From positions 62,001 through 126,000 of the forward strand of contig JAKQDD010000176.1 in the NCBI GenBank assembly GCA_029556615.1: DNA of 64,000 nt, given 5' to 3'. Source of the DNA: Verrucomicrobiota bacterium. GTDB lineage: Bacteria; Verrucomicrobiota; Verrucomicrobiia; Limisphaerales; J093. Positions 1 through 9,600 of this stretch are shown here, one piece after another (the stretch's first letter is position 1; every line of letters starts with the position of its first letter). Below the pieces are notes generated by a model. It was not told where the DNA came from and did not search any database. It saw nothing but the letters and a program-made list of their open reading frames with translations. Both the position numbers and the translations under genes were made by a program.

Positions 1-2
1 TC

Positions 3-485
3 AACTCGTCCGGCTTCGTCATTCGAGGCGTTGCGACCAGCGGCAGCAGCAAGACCTTTCGCGTCACGTTCCCGTATCCCGTGCCTGAGGGCTTGAAGCT
101 CTACCGGTTGCCCGCCTGGACACAGAATGCCTATACGCTTGTGGACAAGCACACCATCGAGCTGAAGTTCTGGCTCAATGCCGGTTCGTACGTCCTTCCC
201 TTCGTGCTGGCGAAGGCCGCGCCGCTGCCAACGGTCAGTGCGTTCGGATCGGCGGGCTCCGGCCGGCTCTCCGTGAGCTTCGCCACCACCGCGGGCTACC
301 GCTACGCCGTCGAAAAGAACAGCGGGCTCGCCGCTGCCGGGTGGTCGGGTGTCCGGCACGCGCGCAGTCCCGGTGACCCGGCCACCCTGGACTATCTCGA
401 CGGCGCGGGCGGCACCGAGACGGTCTACGTCGATTTGCCGGTCTCCGGCTCCGGCTTTTATCGCGTCCGGATGCAGGCGCCATGA
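3..485 (+). CDS. C-terminal part of a large secreted protein (5' end outside window)
   Basis: The frame is open from the window edge to the TGA at 483-485, so this is the last ~160 codons of a longer gene. A GTG at 81 is only an internal codon. The visible part is beta-rich with no catalytic motif I recognise. The last ~85 residues form a module that ends in 'GFYRVRM', like the ends of the secreted proteins at 552-3593 ('AFYRLRP') and 33404-37168 ('RFYRIQ'). This suggests a shared C-terminal domain of exported proteins. Function unknown; the identity of the missing N-terminal portion cannot be judged from here. Confidence 0.75.
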   Translation, partial: NSSGFVIRGVATSGSSKTFRVTFPYPVPEGLKLYRLPAWTQNAYTLVDKHTIELKFWLNAGSYVLPFVLAKAAPLPTVSAFGSAGSGRLSVSFATTAGYRYAVEKNSGLAAAGWSGVRHARSPGDPATLDYLDGAGGTETVYVDLPVSGSGFYRVRMQAP

Positions 486-551
486 TTCGCACCGTGTGAC
501 TGCTGAAGACTCGATGTCACCGTCAAAGGAACTCAACCCGCTCGACACCCC

Positions 552-3500
552 ATGAATACGCAATCCAACCTGCCGAGGTCCGGCTGCCTCCGCGGCCTGG
601 CGACGCTCCTCACCCCGCTTTGGACGGCCGGGACACTCTGTGCCGCCCAGCTCCCCGACCCGGTCGTGACCGCATCGGCCACGCCGTACAACGCGAACTA
701 CTCGGCTGCGAACCTGTTCGGCAGCGACACCAGTTGGCCCCCCAAGGAGTTCGCCACGAAGAGTCTTGGCCCCGTCTCCGCCCCTTTCACCCGCAATGTT
801 AACGACGGCACATGGGTCGAGTTCGACTTCGGAGTCCCCGTGACGTTCAACCAATTCATCATGCGCTCCCGCCCGAATACGGCGGACATCGTCATGGAAT
901 CGCGCCTGATCATCAGTCCGGATCCCGGGTTCGACACCGCGGACACCGTTCTCACGTTCAATCCCTCGGGGAGCAATGGGACCGGCTTGATCCAGAGCTT
1001 CGCGCCCGTAACCGGGCGGTACGTGCGGTGGGAGGTGACCCAGGGCACTGTCCGCGGCAACCTGGGGGCGGCGCAGATGTGGTTCATGAGCACGCCGCCC
1101 GGGAATTCCGTGATGCCGGCGCCCGCCGTGATCGACTCGGCGACGCCTTTCAATCCCGACTACGCGGCCGGCGGGGCCGTCAACGGCGACGTCGGCAACG
1201 GCGGTGCCCCCGGGCACGAGTATGCCTGCCAGGGGCTGGGTTCGGCGATGTACGTCGACTTCGACTTTGGTTCGGCCAAAGCCATCTCCGGGTTCGACTT
1301 CTGGAATCGTCCCGTGGACGTCGTGACTGCCTTCGACCTGATCTTCGCGGACACGCCGGACTTTGGTGCGCCGCTGGCCACCCGATCCTTCACCGCCAGC
1401 GCCAACGGCAATCAGGTCGCCAGCGCCGAATTCGAACCGGTGACCGCGCGTTATGTCCGCTTTCAGGCCACCGCCAATCAAGGCGGCCAGAACACCGGCA
1501 TCAACGAGATCCAGTTCTATACCCCGGGCCTGAAGCCGCCCGAGATCGTTGTTCAACCCGCAGGCGGCACCCAGTTTGCCGGACTCGGGTTCGGCTTCTC
1601 CGTTCAGGCCGTCGGCGCGTTGCCGCTCTTCCATCAATGGTGGAAGGGGGCTGAGGCGATCGCAGGCGCCACGAACTCGACCTTGATGCTGCGCGGGATC
1701 GGGACGGAAGATGCCGGCGACTACACCGTCGTCGTCTCGAACAGCGTTGGGAGCCTTGCCAGCGCCGTCGCCAGCCTCGTCGTCCTCGACCCGCCGGCGG
1801 ACACCGCGAGCGACCTCGTGCTGCACCTGAAATTCGATGAGACGGACGGCGCGGTGGCAGCAGACGCCTCGCCGCTGGGCAACCACGCCACCTTGTACAG
1901 CTTCGCCACCGCCCAACCGATCTGGGTCCCGGGTCGAGTCGGCGGCGCCCTCGAATTCAATCGTGCCGAGGACCTGCTCGACGACGATCTGGTTCTGACC
2001 GATTACCCGCTCGCGTTTGCCAATCCCGACGTCTACAGCTTTGCCTTCTGGGCCAAACCGCACGGGTACACGACGCTCTACAATCCGAGGGTCCTGACGC
2101 CGTTTGGCCTGACCCATTGGGTGCTCTGGAAGCCGGGGAGTGGCGTTGGGCTTTGGCCCGACGTGCCGGTCACGCCGGAGCCGGCCGACAGTGTCTGGAG
2201 ACACTTCGCCGTCGTCTATGACCGCGCCGCGGGCACCTATGCCGTCTACGTGGATGGCGTTCTCCGGGCGGAGGGGGCGTACGCCACACGGGCCGACCCG
2301 TCCGGGGTATCCTGGGCCATCGGCCATCCGGAGAACACGGTGGCCCACAACGGGGACTCCTGGCGGGGCGCCCTCGACGACGTCCGCATCTACAACCGGA
2401 TTCTGTCGCCGAAGGACATCCGCGCCATCTACGACGAAGCGGGCTTCGAGCCTGTGGTCATCGCGGTGCCGCCGTTCGGCGGAATCGTCTATCCGGGCGA
2501 GAACTTCCTCTTCGTCGTCAATGCCGGCGGCACACCCCCCTTGGCGTATCAGTGGCAGAAGGACGGCCTGGACATCCCGGGCGCGACTTCGAGCCAGTTG
2601 GCGCTGGCCGGAGTGACCGCGGCCGACGCGGGGGATTACACCGTGGTCGTCAGCAACGCGGGCACAAGCGCGACCAGTCCGGCCGCCACGTTGGTGGTCA
2701 GTGACCCGCCCGTCGATCTCGCAGCGGGCCTGGTCCTGCATCTCAAACTCGATGAATCGACGGGGCTCATTGCGGAAGATGCCTCCGGCACAGGCAATGC
2801 CGGCGATCTGCTATTCTTCCCCTTTCCGAACGAGAACTGGGTCGCCGGGGCCCTCGGTGGCGCTCTTGAATTCAACAGCAATCAGCCGGCTGACAACCAG
2901 GTGATCTCCGTTCCCGGCGCGGAGAGCCTGGATTTCGCTGCCGGCCGGATGTTCTCGCTGGCGTTCTGGGTGAAAGGCCCGGCCCAGCAGAAGGAGAGCG
3001 GCGGCCTGCTCTGCAAGGGGCTTGGCGGCGGCGGCGAGGCTTACTGCATCGATATCTACGGCGGTTGCTACCGGTTCTTCGTGCGCAACGGCACCGATGG
3101 CGCGACTGCGACCGCACAAACGGACGTGGCGCCCCACGGCGCCTGGCAACTGCTGGGGCTCTCGTTCGATCAGGCGCTGGGGCGCATGCGGGTTTACGTG
3201 GACGGCGTCGAGGTGGCCGCGGCGAAGCCGGCGGAGACGCTGATGAGCAACACCGACCCGCTCGACATCGGCTGCCGGCAGTTCCAGGGCGGATACACCC
3301 TGAACTTTGTCGGTCTCCTGGATGACCTTCGCGTCTACAACCGCGCGCTCACCCCGAAGGAACACCGAGCCCTCCATGGGCAGGTCGTTCCGCCGGAAGT
3401 GGAGCTCTCCGTCGCGCGGACCGACGACGGCGTGGTGATCCAATGGCCGGCGGAGATCACCGGGGCCATCCTCGAGTCCAGGCCGGCCATCGAGGCCGGC

Positions 3501-3593
3501 ACCTGGCTCCCTGTGCCGGGGGTCGTGAACAACCGCGTGACGGTCGCGCTCACCGGTGGGGCCGCGTTCTATCGGCTCCGCCCGAGCCAGTAG
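552..3593 (+). CDS. Secreted multidomain protein: two discoidin-like, two Ig-like and two LamG domains
   Basis: 1013 residues. A hydrophobic segment at residues ~15-32 ending 'LCAAQ' looks like a signal peptide. Domains in order: discoidin (F5/8 type C)-like at ~35-180 and ~190-325, each closing with 'RYVRWEV' or 'RYVRFQA'; Ig-like at ~330-415 and ~635-720, both with the signature 'DAGDYTVVVSN'; LamG/concanavalin-like at ~420-630 and ~725-945, starting 'LVLHLKFDE' and 'LVLHLKLDE' and ending in 'DVRIYNR' or 'DLRVYNR'; and a final ~65-residue module ending 'AFYRLRPSQ'. Such proteins are usually extracellular carbohydrate-binding or adhesive proteins. No catalytic domain is visible. The two Ig-LamG pairs look like an internal duplication. 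The gene starts 66 bp after the preceding gene and may be co-transcribed with it. Confidence 0.88.
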   Translation: MNTQSNLPRSGCLRGLATLLTPLWTAGTLCAAQLPDPVVTASATPYNANYSAANLFGSDTSWPPKEFATKSLGPVSAPFTRNVNDGTWVEFDFGVPVTFNQFIMRSRPNTADIVMESRLIISPDPGFDTADTVLTFNPSGSNGTGLIQSFAPVTGRYVRWEVTQGTVRGNLGAAQMWFMSTPPGNSVMPAPAVIDSATPFNPDYAAGGAVNGDVGNGGAPGHEYACQGLGSAMYVDFDFGSAKAISGFDFWNRPVDVVTAFDLIFADTPDFGAPLATRSFTASANGNQVASAEFEPVTARYVRFQATANQGGQNTGINEIQFYTPGLKPPEIVVQPAGGTQFAGLGFGFSVQAVGALPLFHQWWKGAEAIAGATNSTLMLRGIGTEDAGDYTVVVSNSVGSLASAVASLVVLDPPADTASDLVLHLKFDETDGAVAADASPLGNHATLYSFATAQPIWVPGRVGGALEFNRAEDLLDDDLVLTDYPLAFANPDVYSFAFWAKPHGYTTLYNPRVLTPFGLTHWVLWKPGSGVGLWPDVPVTPEPADSVWRHFAVVYDRAAGTYAVYVDGVLRAEGAYATRADPSGVSWAIGHPENTVAHNGDSWRGALDDVRIYNRILSPKDIRAIYDEAGFEPVVIAVPPFGGIVYPGENFLFVVNAGGTPPLAYQWQKDGLDIPGATSSQLALAGVTAADAGDYTVVVSNAGTSATSPAATLVVSDPPVDLAAGLVLHLKLDESTGLIAEDASGTGNAGDLLFFPFPNENWVAGALGGALEFNSNQPADNQVISVPGAESLDFAAGRMFSLAFWVKGPAQQKESGGLLCKGLGGGGEAYCIDIYGGCYRFFVRNGTDGATATAQTDVAPHGAWQLLGLSFDQALGRMRVYVDGVEVAAAKPAETLMSNTDPLDIGCRQFQGGYTLNFVGLLDDLRVYNRALTPKEHRALHGQVVPPEVELSVARTDDGVVIQWPAEITGAILESRPAIEAGTWLPVPGVVNNRVTVALTGGAAFYRLRPSQ

Positions 3594-3638
3594 GTTGGGT
3601 CGGCCTGTGCCCATGGAACGAGCAGCACGACACCGGGC

Positions 3639-3727
3639 TAGAGTCCTCGACTTGTGAAACATGTCGTCAACAGGTCACGTTTGGTCCCTACCGTTCCAAC
3701 CCCACCCCCCTGCCTTCGAGGACGCTA
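3639..3727 (+). repeat. Repeat element A, copy 1 (TIR TAGAGTCCTCGA)
   Basis: An 89-bp element. The left end TAGAGTCCTCGA (3639-3650) is mirrored at the right by TCGAGGACGCTA, which differs by one base from the perfect inverted repeat. The interior carries the same GTCAACAGGTCA and TGCCGTTCCA-like blocks as the copies at 28482 and 60340. It is followed within 3 bp by element B. Confidence 0.8.
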
Positions 3728-5294
3728 CATTAGCGAGGCGCGGAAGAGGGGGGCCGGAAAGGCAGGAGAGCTTCGTGGGATAGCGGACTTGGCTGGGTCT
3801 GAGGCGCGCCTCGCTAGGGAACGCAGGAGCGGGTCTGGGCCCTGCAAGCCGGGGAGACTGACTCGGGCCACGGCAGGCGTTTCGGGGAGTGCCGACGCCG
3901 TCGCGACGGCGGCCGAGTGGCCGGAGGTCCGCAGCCACCTTGCCGCGATCGTCGAGAACTCCAATGACGCGATCTTCAGCCGGACTCTCGACGGCACGAT
4001 CATCACGTGGAACGCTGCCGCCACGCGCTTGTTCGGCTTCGAAGCCGGCGAAGTCATCCATCGATCGAGCCGGATGCTGCTGCCCCGCGGGCACCGCGAC
4101 GAGTTTCGGCGTCTGCTGGCGCGCATCCGCCGCGGCGAGGTGGTGCAGCGTCTTGAGACGCTGCGGTTGCGGAGAGATGGCCAGCCCATCCGGGTCTCGT
4201 TGACGCTCTCACCGATTCGCGAGGCAACGGGCCGACTCATCGGTTTTTCGACGATTGCCCGTGACATTACGGAGGAGCGGCGCGCACAAGAGGTCATCGA
4301 GCGGAACGAACGCGAACTGAGGGACCTCTTCGAAGAGGCGTCCATCGGAGTGCTGCGGACAACCCCCCAGGGGCGCATCCTGCGGGCCAACCGGGCCCTG
4401 TTGGACATCCTCGAACTGGGACGCGACCGCTGTCTCGGGCGTCGGCTTCGAGAGTTCTATCCCGATGCCGAGGGGCTGAGGGAACTCCTGGGCAGGCTGG
4501 CGCGGCGCGAGACGATCCGCAATTTCTCGACGGTGTTTCGCGCCCGCTCGGGGCGGTGCAAGGAAGTCCTGCTGGATGCGAGTGCGTTCTGGGCCGAGGG
4601 CCGGATTGTGGATTTGCGCTGGTTCATTCGCGACATCACCCGGCGCAAGCAACTCGAGCGCGAGGTTCTCGCCATCAGCGAACGGGAGCGGAGCGCCTTC
4701 TCGCGAGATCTGCATGACAGTCTCGGCCAGCAGTTGAGCGGCATCGCCTATCTGAGTAATGTGCTGCGTGAACGGCTGAGGGAAGAGCGCTCCTCCGCCG
4801 CGGCCGACGCAGAACGGATCTCCCGGCTCTTGAAGTCGGCCATCGAGGAAACCCGCCGGCTTTCGCGGGGTCTGTCCCCCGTGCGAGCGGAGCCCGAGGG
4901 TCTGGAAGCGGCACTGCGGGATCTTGCGGCGCACACCGGCGATGTCTTCCGTCTGCAGTGCGTCTTCTGTTGTCCACGGCCGGTGTTGGTGGCCGACAGC
5001 GGCACGGCCACGCAATTCTATCGGATTGCCCAGGAGGCCGTGACCAACGCCATCCGCCATGGCAACGCGCGACGGATCACGATCCGCCTTACCCGACAAC
5101 ACGGACGGATGACCCTGGCCATCCTCGACAACGGCAAGGGCATTGGCCCCTTGGCACCGAGGCGCAGAGGATTGGGTCTCAGGGTGATGCACTATCGTGC
5201 CGGGCTCCTGGGGGGCGCGTTGTCCATTCGTCGGCGGCCAGCGGGAGGGACGGAAGTCGTGTGCAGCGTGCGCCTTGCCGATCCGGATGCATGA
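3654..5294 (+). CDS. PAS-PAS sensor histidine kinase (HisKA_3 / NarX-UhpB type)
   Basis: Two PAS domains follow an N-terminal stretch: one starts at 'IVENSNDAIFSRTLDGT', with a PAC motif 'GRLIGFSTIARDITEERR', and a second lies before 'IVDLRWFIRDITRRK'. Then comes a HisKA_3 dimerisation domain with the phosphorylatable His in 'FSRDLHDSLGQQLSG' (codon 4713-4715), and a HATPase_c domain with N-box 'EAVTNAIRHG' and G-boxes 'LDNGKGIG' and 'GLGLRVM'. No transmembrane segment is evident, so it is probably a cytoplasmic sensor. It overlaps the response regulator gene by 4 nt (ATGA). The start is uncertain. The frame opens at a GTG inside repeat A and reads through repeat B, and the only later start-like codon before the PAS domain is a TTG at 3789, also inside B. 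Residues 1 to ~75 are therefore repeat-derived or not translated. Confidence 0.85.
   Translation: MKHVVNRSRLVPTVPTPPPCLRGRYISEARKRGAGKAGELRGIADLAGSEARLARERRSGSGPCKPGRLTRATAGVSGSADAVATAAEWPEVRSHLAAIVENSNDAIFSRTLDGTIITWNAAATRLFGFEAGEVIHRSSRMLLPRGHRDEFRRLLARIRRGEVVQRLETLRLRRDGQPIRVSLTLSPIREATGRLIGFSTIARDITEERRAQEVIERNERELRDLFEEASIGVLRTTPQGRILRANRALLDILELGRDRCLGRRLREFYPDAEGLRELLGRLARRETIRNFSTVFRARSGRCKEVLLDASAFWAEGRIVDLRWFIRDITRRKQLEREVLAISERERSAFSRDLHDSLGQQLSGIAYLSNVLRERLREERSSAAADAERISRLLKSAIEETRRLSRGLSPVRAEPEGLEAALRDLAAHTGDVFRLQCVFCCPRPVLVADSGTATQFYRIAQEAVTNAIRHGNARRITIRLTRQHGRMTLAILDNGKGIGPLAPRRRGLGLRVMHYRAGLLGGALSIRRRPAGGTEVVCSVRLADPDA
3731..3816 (+). repeat. Repeat element B, copy 1 (TIR TAGCGAGGCG)
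   Basis: The 10-bp ends TAGCGAGGCG (3731-3740) and CGCCTCGCTA (3807-3816) are perfect inverted repeats. The interior is more diverged than in the other copies, but the right portion GGCTGGGTCTGAGGCG matches them. It sits directly after element A, and both lie within the open frame of the histidine kinase. Confidence 0.75.
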
Positions 5295-6013
5295 GCCTTG
5301 CCCTGAATTGGGCTTTCGGGTTATTCTCGAGCATGCGGGCAGGTTCCCCGAGGACTTCGCGCACGGCCCGGAAGCGCATCTTGATCGTGGATGATCACCC
5401 GATTCTGCGGGAGGGTCTCGTCCAGCAGATCAACCGCGAACCCGACTTGGTGGTGTGCGCCGAGGCGTGCAATGCCACCCAGGCATTGGCGGCGGCCGAG
5501 CATCACAAACCGGACTTGGTCCTCGTCGACATCAACCTGCCGGGGCGGAGCGGAATCGAGTTGATCCGGGATCTCAGGTCCGTGTCCCCTGCGATGCCGG
5601 CGCTGGTGCTTTCGATGCACGACGAAACCGTGTTCGCCGAGCGGGTGTTGCGGGCGGGCGGGCGGGGCTACGTGCCCAAGAAAGCGGGCGGTGACGAGTT
5701 GCTGGGCGCGATCCGCCGTGTGCTCCGGGGGCAGATCGCTGTGAGCGATGTAGTGTCGACGCGGCTGCTCGACAGCCTCTCGGGCAGGCATTCGGCACGC
5801 ACGGTCTCGCCGCTGGAGCAGCTCACCGATCGCGAACTGGAAGTCTTCACGCTCATCGGCCAGGCCAAGGAGACCAAGGAGATCGCCCAACGGCTCCACA
5901 TGAGCACCAAGACCGTCGAGGCTCATCGTGCCGCCATCAAACGCAAACTCAGGCTCAAGACCGGTCCCGAGTTAACACGCCACGCCGTGCTGTGGGTCGA
6001 GGCGACGAGGTGA
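5291..6013 (+). CDS. NarL/FixJ-family response regulator
   Basis: 240 residues from the ATG at 5291, which overlaps the kinase stop as ATGA; an ATG at 5333 is the alternative start. Receiver domain: 'RILIVDDHPILREGL', phospho-acceptor Asp in 'LVLVDINLPGRSG' (codon 5528-5530), and switch Lys in 'GYVPKKA'. C-terminal LuxR-type HTH: 'LTDRELEVFTLIGQAKETKE' followed by 'STKTVEAHRAAIKRKL'. It is the obvious cognate partner of the preceding kinase. The target is not shown. The closest downstream unit is the trehalose operon, ~320 bp away, which makes it a candidate target by position only. Confidence 0.92.
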   Translation: MSLALNWAFGLFSSMRAGSPRTSRTARKRILIVDDHPILREGLVQQINREPDLVVCAEACNATQALAAAEHHKPDLVLVDINLPGRSGIELIRDLRSVSPAMPALVLSMHDETVFAERVLRAGGRGYVPKKAGGDELLGAIRRVLRGQIAVSDVVSTRLLDSLSGRHSARTVSPLEQLTDRELEVFTLIGQAKETKEIAQRLHMSTKTVEAHRAAIKRKLRLKTGPELTRHAVLWVEATR

Positions 6014-6330
6014 AACATGGGGACATTCCCCACGAGGCGCGGGCTTCACCTCGTTGAGGTCGACCGGGACGCCGCGCGTTGGAGGGTTCGCTGGGCGGTG
6101 CTCGGCTGGGCGAGGATGGGCAGGCACAGCAGGGCCTTCATGAACCTGAGGACTCGACTGGGTCTGAGGTGGCGGCTCGCTAGTTGTTTGCCTTAGAGAC
6201 AGCGAGGAACCTGGCCAATCGACGTGGCGCTGCTCAGCCATCAAGCTAGGTGCAGTGAATTGGGCCGGTCTGATTGCCCCCACAACGGTGGCCGTTGGGC
6301 TTCGTGTGAAGCGAAGCGGTCGACGCGGTT
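6014..6330. other. Intergenic region with a degenerate repeat B
   Basis: No gene was seen. It holds a degenerate element B (6088-6182) and then ~150 bp of unassigned sequence ahead of the small gene at 6331. Any promoter for the trehalose operon should lie here, but I could not pick a convincing -35/-10 pair. Confidence 0.6.
6088..6182 (+). repeat. Repeat element B, copy 2 (degenerate left end)
   Basis: The core GGGCAGGCACAGCAGGGCC, CTTCATGAACCTGAGGACTC and GACTGGGTCTGAGG matches element B closely. The right end GGCTCGCTA is nearly intact. The left end has lost a clear TAGCGAGGCG, so the left boundary is approximate. Confidence 0.75.
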
Positions 6331-6618
6331 TTGGACTTCATGAAACCTGAGACTGCACGCCGGCCCGCGCCTATGGGAGCTGCGAAGGCAGCCGCGGCAA
6401 TGCGTCGCCATGGCCCGCCGGACGCCGGACGGACCGGGCGACCGCGCCGGTTGCAAACCCAGCCCGCTCCAGTGACGCCGGGAGTTACACGGGAGATGAT
6501 ACGGCGCCATGCGCGCCGGCTGTTTCGAGACCAATGGAAACAGCACACCCTGAGCCTCCACGAGTGGCGATGTGCCGAGCAAGACCTTGTTCGAATCCTC
6601 GAAGCCGAGCAGTACTGA
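6331..6618 (+). CDS. Small DUF2934-like protein
   Basis: 95 residues. The C-terminal half, from 'VTREMIRRHARRLF' to 'EWRCAEQDLVRILEAEQY', is predicted helical. It resembles the short DUF2934 family (pattern I-R-x-x-A-x-x-L-(F/W)...W-x-x-A-E) as I remember it. The N-terminal half is basic and low in complexity. The bases around the start (CTTCATGAAACCTGAGACT) resemble the interior of repeat B, so the real start could be downstream. It ends 15 nt before treS and probably leads that operon. Function unknown. Confidence 0.5.
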   Translation: MDFMKPETARRPAPMGAAKAAAAMRRHGPPDAGRTGRPRRLQTQPAPVTPGVTREMIRRHARRLFRDQWKQHTLSLHEWRCAEQDLVRILEAEQY

Positions 6619-6633
6619 AGCGCTTCATTCCCG

Positions 6634-9600
6634 ATGGACTCCCCCAGAACCCCGATGCGGCCTCTCGTGCCAGTGCCCAACCCCGATTCCCCGCGCAACG
6701 CCCTCGAGCGCGACCCCTCTTGGTACAAGACCGGCGTTTTCTATGAGCTCCACGTGAGGGCGTTCTTCGACAGCAACGCGGATGGCATTGGGGATTTTCC
6801 GGGCCTGACGAACAAACTCGATTACATCAAGGACCTCGGGGTCACGGCCCTTTGGCTGTTGCCCTTCTATCCCTCCCCTCTGCGCGACGATGGCTACGAC
6901 ATCGCCGACTACTACAACATCCATCCGAGTTACGGCAACCTCGAGGATTTCAAGCGCTTTCTGGCAGAGGCCCATCAGCGCGGGCTCCGTGTCATCACGG
7001 AGTTGGTCATGAACCACACGTCCGATCAGCACCCCTGGTTCCAGCGCGCCCGCAACGCCGCGCCTGGGAGCAGGGCACGCGAGTTCTATGTCTGGAGCGA
7101 TACGCCCCAGCGGTACCGCGATGCCCGGGTCATCTTCAAGGACATTGAAGGCTCCAACTGGACCTGGGATCACACGGCGCACGCCTACTACTGGCACCGG
7201 TTCTTTTCCCATCAGCCCGACTTGAACTACGACAATCCTGAGGTGTTCGACGAGATGGTCCGTGTCCTGGAATTCTGGCTTGACCTGGGCGTGGACGGGT
7301 TCCGGTTGGATGCGGTCTCCTGCCTTTACGAGCGGGAGGGAACGAGTTGTGAAGGACTCCCCGAGACGCACGACGCCCTGCGCCGACTCCGCACCCATGT
7401 GGATGGGAAATACGGTGACCGGGTCTTGCTGGCGGAGGCCAACCAGTGGCCCGAGGATGCCGCGGCCTACTTCGGCCGGGGACAGGGGGACGAATGCCAC
7501 ATGGCCTTTCATTTCCCGTTGATGCCGCGCTTGTTCATGGCCGTGCGCATGGAGGACCGCACGCCGATCGTCGACATCCTGGAGCAAACCCCCGCGATTC
7601 CCGAAACGGCACAGTGGGCCCTCTTTCTTCGCAATCACGATGAGCTGACCCTCGAGACCGTGACCGACGAGGAGCGGGACTACATGTACCGCACTTACGC
7701 CCATGTCCATCAGGCCCGGCTCAATCTCGGAATCCGACGCCGTCTGGCCCCGCTGCTGGGCAATGACCGCAGGCGGATCGAGCTGCTGAATGCCCTGCTC
7801 TTCTCCCTGCCCGGCACGCCGGTGCTCTATTACGGCGACGAAATCGGGATGGGCGACAACATCTTCCTGGGCGATCGGAACGGCGTGCGGACGCCCATGC
7901 AATGGAGCCCGGACAAGAACGCCGGCTTCTCGCGCGGGAACCCGCAGAGCCTTTACCTCCCGATCATCTATGATCCCGAGTACCACTACGAAGCCATCAA
8001 CGTCGAGGCGCAGTTGGGCAATCCTCATTCGCTGCTCTGGTGGATGCGGCGGCTGCTGACCCTGCGCAAGAAGTGGCGCGCCCTGGGCGAGGGACAATGT
8101 GAGTTCCTCCACCCCGCAAACCGGAGCGTGCTCAGCTACATTCTGCGCGACGACCAGGAGACCCTGCTGGTGGTGGCCAACCTCTCGCGCTTTGCCCAGG
8201 TCGTTGAACTCGATCTTGACGCTTTCCGCGGGGTCGCTCCCGTCGAGTTGTTCAGCCAGGGCGCGTTTCCTGTCATCACGGACAAACCCTATCTGCTGAC
8301 GCTGGGGCCCCACAGCTTCTACTGGTTCTCGCTCGAATCACAGCGCCGGGCCGGGGAGGGCACGCCTTCCGCGGCGTCAGCGCGGATTCAAACCCGGATC
8401 TGGACCGACGTGACCCGTGGGAAGCCACGGACGCTGTTGGAGAGCCTGCTGCGTGACTACCTGCCGTCCTATGCCGGATCGGGCCGACAGGTCAGAACGC
8501 TTCAGCAAGCCGCCATCCAGGATGTCATCCCCGTGGCCGCGGGGCAGGAAGCGGGGGAATTGCTGGTGATCCTCCTGGCGAACGGTGTCGAGAGCGCCCC
8601 GGAACGGTACGCATTGCCGCTGGCTTTTGCCGCCGACGCCGAGGCCGACCGTCTGTCCGGAGAGTCCGCCTCACCGGTCATCGCGACGCTCATGACCGAG
8701 AGGGACGGGTCGGGGGTGCTCTACGACGCGCTGAGGACCGGGCGGCTCGAACAGGCTCTGCTGGGTCTTGTGCGGGAGGGCCGTCAATGCCACGGTGCCC
8801 AGGGGCGCCTCGAAGGCTGGCGAGGACCGGCTTGGCGCGATCTGTTCGGTGATGCCGGACCGTCCTGGCGGCCTGACAGCGGGATGGAGTCGCGCGGCGC
8901 CACCGGACTTGCCACGGAGACGCCGCGGATGACGCTCCCGCGGCGCCTCGACGGCAGCCTGGAGGTCGATGCGGAACTCGTTCGTCACCTGGCCGGCAAG
9001 GGATTCACGGGGATGTCCCGTCTTGGCGGTGGCGTGGATTACGTTGCCGAGAACGGCGAGCGGGCGACGTTGTGCCTGGTCTCCGGCGGGCCCCCGGGGG
9101 CGAAGGACGCCTGGAGTGCAGCCCTGGACGCCCTGGGGCGTTACTACGACCGCGTGGGGACGTTCGATGCCAGGACCATCGCCCCGCCTCCCGTCCGGAG
9201 GGACCTGTTGGGGGTCTGTTGCGAACACACATCTCCTGCGGTCCAGCAACTGATCGGCACCTACCTCGAGTCGGCGCGTCTGCTGGGCCAATCCACGGCC
9301 GCCCTTCACGCGGCCTTGGTCTCCGGCCGCGAGACGCCGGACTTCATGCCGGAACCCCTCACGCCTCATTACTTGCGCAGCCTCTATCAGTCGATGCGCA
9401 ATCTCCTGACGGAGAACCTCCGGTTGTTGCGGAAACGTCTGCCGACGCTGCCCTCCGGCGCCCTGACGCTTGCCGAGGGCGTGCTGGCGGTCGAGGATGA
9501 AATCCTCGGGCGATACCGGTTGCTGCTCGAACGTCGGATCGCGGGGGAGCGTTTTCGCGTGCACGGCGACTTTCACCTGGGGCAGGCGCTCTGGGACGGC

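Noticed and set aside
6625..8313. A 562-codon minus-strand open frame over treS
   Set aside because: The plus-strand frame has unmistakable GH13 motifs; the minus frame has none.
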